Position numbers and translations under genes: made by a program
In this document: positions 5,548 through 7,587 of the stretch, one piece after another
Layout of the letters: the number at the start of each line of letters is the position of its first letter
How positions within the stretch are numbered: position 1 is the stretch's first letter
Notes under the pieces: generated by a model
Told to the model about the DNA's origin: nothing
Database searches by the model: none
Seen by the model: only the letters and a program-made list of their open reading frames with translations
Source of the DNA: Acidimicrobiaceae bacterium
GTDB taxonomy: Bacteria; Actinomycetota; Acidimicrobiia; Acidimicrobiales; Salinilacustritrichaceae
DNA: 7,587 nt
Direction of reading: 5' to 3'
Assembly (NCBI GenBank): GCA_003476595.1
Contig: DMTU01000074.1
Span: forward strand, 1,336 to 8,922

Positions 5548-7047
5548 ATGGCGGTCGTCGTCGCGATCGATGCCGGCACCACCGGCGTGCGCTCCATGGC
5601 GCTGTCCGAGTCGGGTCTGCCGGTCGGCATGGCCTACCGCGAGTTCACCCAGCGCTTCCCCCGGCCCGGCTGGGTGGAGCACGACGCCACCGAGATCTGG
5701 GAGGCGGTCCGCGCCACCCTCACCGAGCTCGTGAACGGGCTGGACGAGCCGATCGCGGCCATCGGCATCACCGACCAGCGCGAGACCGTCGTGGCCTGGG
5801 ACCGGCGCACCGGCGAACCCCGGCACCGGGCCATCGTCTGGCAGGACCGGCGCACCGCGGCCCGCTGCGACGAGCTCGCCGAGGCCGGGCACCTCCCGCT
5901 CGTGCGCGAGACCACCGGACTGGTGCTCGACCCGTACTTCTCCGGCACCAAGCTGGAGTGGCTGCTGCGCCCGAGCGACCAGGGCGGCGGGGGCGTCGAG
6001 GCCGACGAGCACCTGGCCGTCGGCACCATCGACACGTGGCTGCTGTGGCAGCTCACCGGCGGCCAGGTGCACGCCACGGAGCCGTCCAACGCGTCGCGCA
6101 CGATGCTGTTCGACATCGGCGACCTGCGCTGGTCCGAGGAGCTCTGCGACCTCCTCGGCGTGCCGCTGACGTGCCTCCCCGAGGTCCGTCCCTCGTCCGG
6201 GCGCTTCGGCACCACGGCGGTCGGCGTCGGCGTGCCGGCCGGCATCCCCATCTCCGGCGTCGCCGGCGACCAGCAGGCCGCCCTGTTCGGCCAGGCCTGC
6301 TTCGAGCCGGGCATGACCAAGAACACCTACGGCACCGGCTCCTTCGTGCTCATGAACGTCGGCCAGGAGTGCCCGGAGCCGGTGGAGGGCCTGCTCACGA
6401 CGGTGGCGTGGAGCCTGGGGGCCGTCGACGCGGCCTCCACGTCCTACGCCCTCGAGGGCGCCATCTTCGTCACCGGCGCCGCGGTGCAGTGGCTGCGCGA
6501 CGGGCTCGAGATCATCGAGGAGGCCGCCGAGACGGACCCGTTGGCCGAGTCGGTGCCCGACACCGGCGGGGTCGTGCTCGTCCCCGCCTTCACCGGACTG
6601 GGCTCCCCGTGGTGGGATCCGTACGCCCGCGGCGCCATCGTCGGCATCACGCGCGGGACCACCCGGGCCCACCTGGCCCGGGCCACGGTGGAGTCGATGG
6701 TGTTCCAGACCCGCGACGTGGTCGACGCGATGTCCGCCGCCAGCGGCCGTGAGGTCCTCGCCATGCGGGTGGACGGCGGCGCCTCGGTCATGCCGCTGCT
6801 GCTGCAGCTCCAGGCCGACCAGCTGCAGGTCCCGGTGTCCCGACCGACGGTGCAGGACACCACGGCACTGGGGGCCGCCTACCTGGCCGGGTTGGCCGAG
6901 GGGGTGTGGTCGTCACCCGACGAGGTGCGGGAGAACTGGGTGCTCGACGTCGAGGTGCAGCCCGCTGCCGGCCGGGACGAGGTCGATGCCGCGCACGCCA
7001 CGTGGCTGCGGGCAGTGGAGCGCGCTCGGGGCTGGGCCACCGAGTAG
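5548..7047 (+). CDS. glpK: Glycerol kinase (FGGY family)
   Basis: A 499-residue cytosolic kinase converting glycerol and ATP to sn-glycerol 3-phosphate, close to the usual length of about 500. The residues that bind glycerol in the E. coli enzyme are all in place: R78 and E79 in GITDQRET, W98 in VWQDRR, Y130 in LDPYFSGTK, the catalytic base D241 in AGDQQAALFG, and F266 in YGTGSF. Other family stretches include GTIDTWLLWQLTGG, SNASRTMLFDI, YALEGAIFVTGA, VPAFTGLGSPWWDPYARGA and TALGAAYLAGLA. The N-terminal phosphate loop reads DAGTTGVRS where DQGTTSSR is usual. The loop that in E. coli holds the fructose-1,6-bisphosphate ligand Arg236 (GTRIP) reads PAGIP here, so that feedback is probably absent. 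Translation should be coupled to the dehydrogenase: one base separates them, and AGGGG (5536-5540) sits 7 bases before the ATG. No glycerol facilitator or glycerol-3-phosphate dehydrogenase gene lies nearby. Confidence 0.94.
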   Translation: MAVVVAIDAGTTGVRSMALSESGLPVGMAYREFTQRFPRPGWVEHDATEIWEAVRATLTELVNGLDEPIAAIGITDQRETVVAWDRRTGEPRHRAIVWQDRRTAARCDELAEAGHLPLVRETTGLVLDPYFSGTKLEWLLRPSDQGGGGVEADEHLAVGTIDTWLLWQLTGGQVHATEPSNASRTMLFDIGDLRWSEELCDLLGVPLTCLPEVRPSSGRFGTTAVGVGVPAGIPISGVAGDQQAALFGQACFEPGMTKNTYGTGSFVLMNVGQECPEPVEGLLTTVAWSLGAVDAASTSYALEGAIFVTGAAVQWLRDGLEIIEEAAETDPLAESVPDTGGVVLVPAFTGLGSPWWDPYARGAIVGITRGTTRAHLARATVESMVFQTRDVVDAMSAASGREVLAMRVDGGASVMPLLLQLQADQLQVPVSRPTVQDTTALGAAYLAGLAEGVWSSPDEVRENWVLDVEVQPAAGRDEVDAAHATWLRAVERARGWATE

Positions 7048-7049
7048 CA

Positions 7050-7067
7050 CCGGGTCGCCCGTCCCGG
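7050..7067. terminator. Candidate bidirectional hairpin between convergent genes
   Basis: CCGGG (7050-7054) pairs with CCCGG (7063-7067) around an 8-base loop, in the 30-base gap between the glycerol kinase stop and the end of the minus-strand small gene. GCAC (7047-7050) and GTGC (7071-7074) could extend it with a bulge. There is no T tract on either strand. Position between converging genes is the main argument. Confidence 0.3.
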
Positions 7068-7077
7068 GTCGTGCGTC

Positions 7078-7257
7078 CTAGGCGAAGTGGCCGAGGACGG
7101 CGACGAGGAGCTGCGTGCCGCCGACGAGCGCGAACAGGCACGCCACGAGGATGACGGCGGCGTTGGCCTCGGCTGCGCGCTGGGCGGCCTCGGGGTCGGC
7201 GGCGACCGCCACGGCACGGGCGTCCTCGGTCGTGGTGGTGGGGTGGGTCAGGGCCAT
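7078..7257 (-). CDS. Small single-helix membrane protein, unknown function
   Basis: A 59-residue protein I do not recognise. Residues 1-33 form a Thr- and then Ala/Glu-rich soluble segment (MALTHPTTTTEDARAV onward), followed by one hydrophobic helix at about 34-56 (AAVILVACLFALVGGTQLLV) and a very short tail ending HFA. Almost every codon ends in G or C (exceptions CGT and GCA), as in the neighbouring genes, which argues that it is real. The ATG at 7257 has GGAG (7264-7267) 6 bases upstream; a GTG seven codons earlier (7278) is in frame but would place that site inside the gene, so I prefer the ATG. It lies 74 bases downstream of the GAF-like gene on the same strand and converges with glycerol kinase. 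Topology by the positive-inside rule is unclear because charges are few. The existence of the gene is likely; its role is unknown. Confidence 0.65.
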   Translation of the reverse strand: MALTHPTTTTEDARAVAVAADPEAAQRAAEANAAVILVACLFALVGGTQLLVAVLGHFA

Positions 7258-7263
7258 GGCGCA

Positions 7264-7282
7264 CTCCGTCCCCGCCACGGAG
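7264..7282 (-). promoter_or_regulatory. Hairpin that would hide the Shine-Dalgarno of the small membrane protein
   Basis: Read on the minus strand, CTCCGT (7282-7277), loop GGCGGGG and ACGGAG (7269-7264) form a perfect 6-bp stem with a 7-base loop, ending 6 bases before the ATG at 7257. The 3' arm contains the GGAG ribosome-binding core, so folding would block it, while the loop exposes a second G-rich tract. This could set or regulate translation of the small protein, or be incidental in GC-rich DNA. Confidence 0.35.
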
Positions 7283-7309
7283 GGTGCTCAGACCACCGGG
7301 ACCGGGGGA

Positions 7310-7329
7310 ATCGGTCGGGTGTGACCGAT
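7310..7329 (-). terminator. 7-bp hairpin just 3' of the GAF-like gene
   Basis: ATCGGTC (7310-7316) and GACCGAT (7323-7329) are perfect reverse complements around a 6-base loop, starting two bases past the stop codon of the minus-strand GAF-like gene. Position fits a terminator, but there is no T tract on the minus strand (it continues with T then CCCCC). A symmetrical protein-binding site ahead of the small membrane-protein gene is an equal alternative. Confidence 0.4.
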
Positions 7330-7331
7330 GG

Positions 7332-7587
7332 CTACTCCTGGTTGCTCGGGTGGAGGCGCCGGGAGAGGTCGATCAAGCGGGTGTCCACGATGCGGGCGAG
7401 GGCCGACACCTGGCGGCGCTCGCGAGCGCGGAACGGCGCCCCGGTCCGTCCGACGACGAGCGCCGTGCCCGTGCCCGGCAGCGGGGCCCACACCACGTCG
7501 TCAGGGCCCGTCTCCCCGCGCGAGACCCGGGCCGACGTCCGCGACCCCTCGACGAAGGCGACGAGCCAGCGCGGGAGCGGCAGGGGG
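7332..7587 (-). CDS. C-terminal end of a probable GAF-domain protein, 5' part outside the window
   Basis: The minus strand is open from the window edge to the TAG at 7334-7332, giving 84 C-terminal residues with no start codon needed. They begin PLPLPRWLVAFVEGSR, continue through VVWAPLPGTGTALVVGRTG and an Arg-rich helix FRARERRQVSALARIVDTR, and end HPSNQE. The strand pattern followed by a gRtgapFrarEr turn and a long helix resembles the end of a GAF domain as found in actinobacterial sensor or regulator proteins. No output domain follows, so GAF would be the last domain. Codons are GC-ending throughout, supporting coding. The small membrane-protein gene lies 74 bases downstream and could share its transcript. 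Coding status is fairly sure; the GAF call is moderate because only a fragment is seen. Confidence 0.6.
   Translation of the reverse strand, partial: PLPLPRWLVAFVEGSRTSARVSRGETGPDDVVWAPLPGTGTALVVGRTGAPFRARERRQVSALARIVDTRLIDLSRRLHPSNQE

Noticed and set aside
5473..6672. 399-codon minus-strand open frame opposite glycerol kinase
   Set aside because: It is a shadow frame; glycerol kinase motifs span the whole region on the plus strand.
7115..7324. 69-codon plus-strand open frame opposite the small membrane protein
   Set aside because: Its codon third positions are not GC-biased like the neighbours, it lacks a good ribosome-binding site, and the opposite strand shows strong GC-ending codon bias with a Shine-Dalgarno.
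7288..7491. 67-codon minus-strand open frame near the window end
   Set aside because: It is in a different frame from the open GAF-like C-terminus and gives an Arg/Pro/His-rich sequence; the frame ending at 7332 has the better codon bias and a domain-like pattern.
1..7587. Novel defence, mobile or biosynthetic system
   Set aside because: I found no transposase, integrase, phage, CRISPR, toxin-antitoxin or biosynthetic core gene, and base and codon use are uniform across the window.

Overview
The window is GC-rich (by eye a little over 70%) and almost fully coding, with G or C at nearly every third codon position. Gene content points to an actinobacterium: an MtrA/MtrB-like two-component system followed by a lipoprotein gene in the position of lpqB, a 6-phosphofructokinase with the actinobacterial Gly104/Lys124 combination, and several genes that appear to be leaderless. 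Because the lipoprotein lacks the large propeller part of LpqB, I suspect a deep lineage such as Acidimicrobiia. That placement is inference; no rRNA or marker gene here proves it.

Layout. Bases 1-675 (+) are the 3' part of an inositol monophosphatase-family gene cut by the window edge. A 70-base gap with two small inverted repeats and a weak leaderless-type promoter follows. Bases 746-3599 (+) form a compact three-gene operon: an OmpR/PhoB-class response regulator (MtrA-like), a two-TM HAMP sensor histidine kinase (MtrB-like) and a 196-residue GerMN-domain lipoprotein whose ATG overlaps the kinase stop (ATGA). Bases 3643-4677 (+) encode 6-phosphofructokinase, with a clear TANNNT box 7 bases before its ATG. 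Bases 4722-7047 (+) hold a classical short-chain dehydrogenase and a glycerol kinase separated by a single base, again behind a -10-like box just ahead of the first ATG. After a 30-base convergent junction the minus strand carries a 59-residue one-helix membrane protein (7078-7257). Upstream of it on the same strand is the C-terminal end of a probable GAF-domain protein (7332-7587) that runs off the window and has no start codon inside it.

How the genes may work together. The regulator, kinase and lipoprotein should act as one envelope-sensing unit, as MtrAB-LpqB does in mycobacteria. Phosphofructokinase and glycerol kinase are both entries to central carbon metabolism, and the coupled dehydrogenase may act on a small polyol or carbonyl compound, but its substrate cannot be read from sequence. 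There is no gene-free stretch above 300 bases, and I saw no RNA gene, mobile element, CRISPR array or phage gene.

On the question of a new system: this looks like ordinary chromosomal housekeeping DNA. The points most worth a second look are the GerMN-only LpqB-like lipoprotein, a hairpin that would hide the ribosome-binding site of the small membrane protein, the run of leaderless-type starts, and a dehydrogenase with Met at the usual catalytic Asn position.
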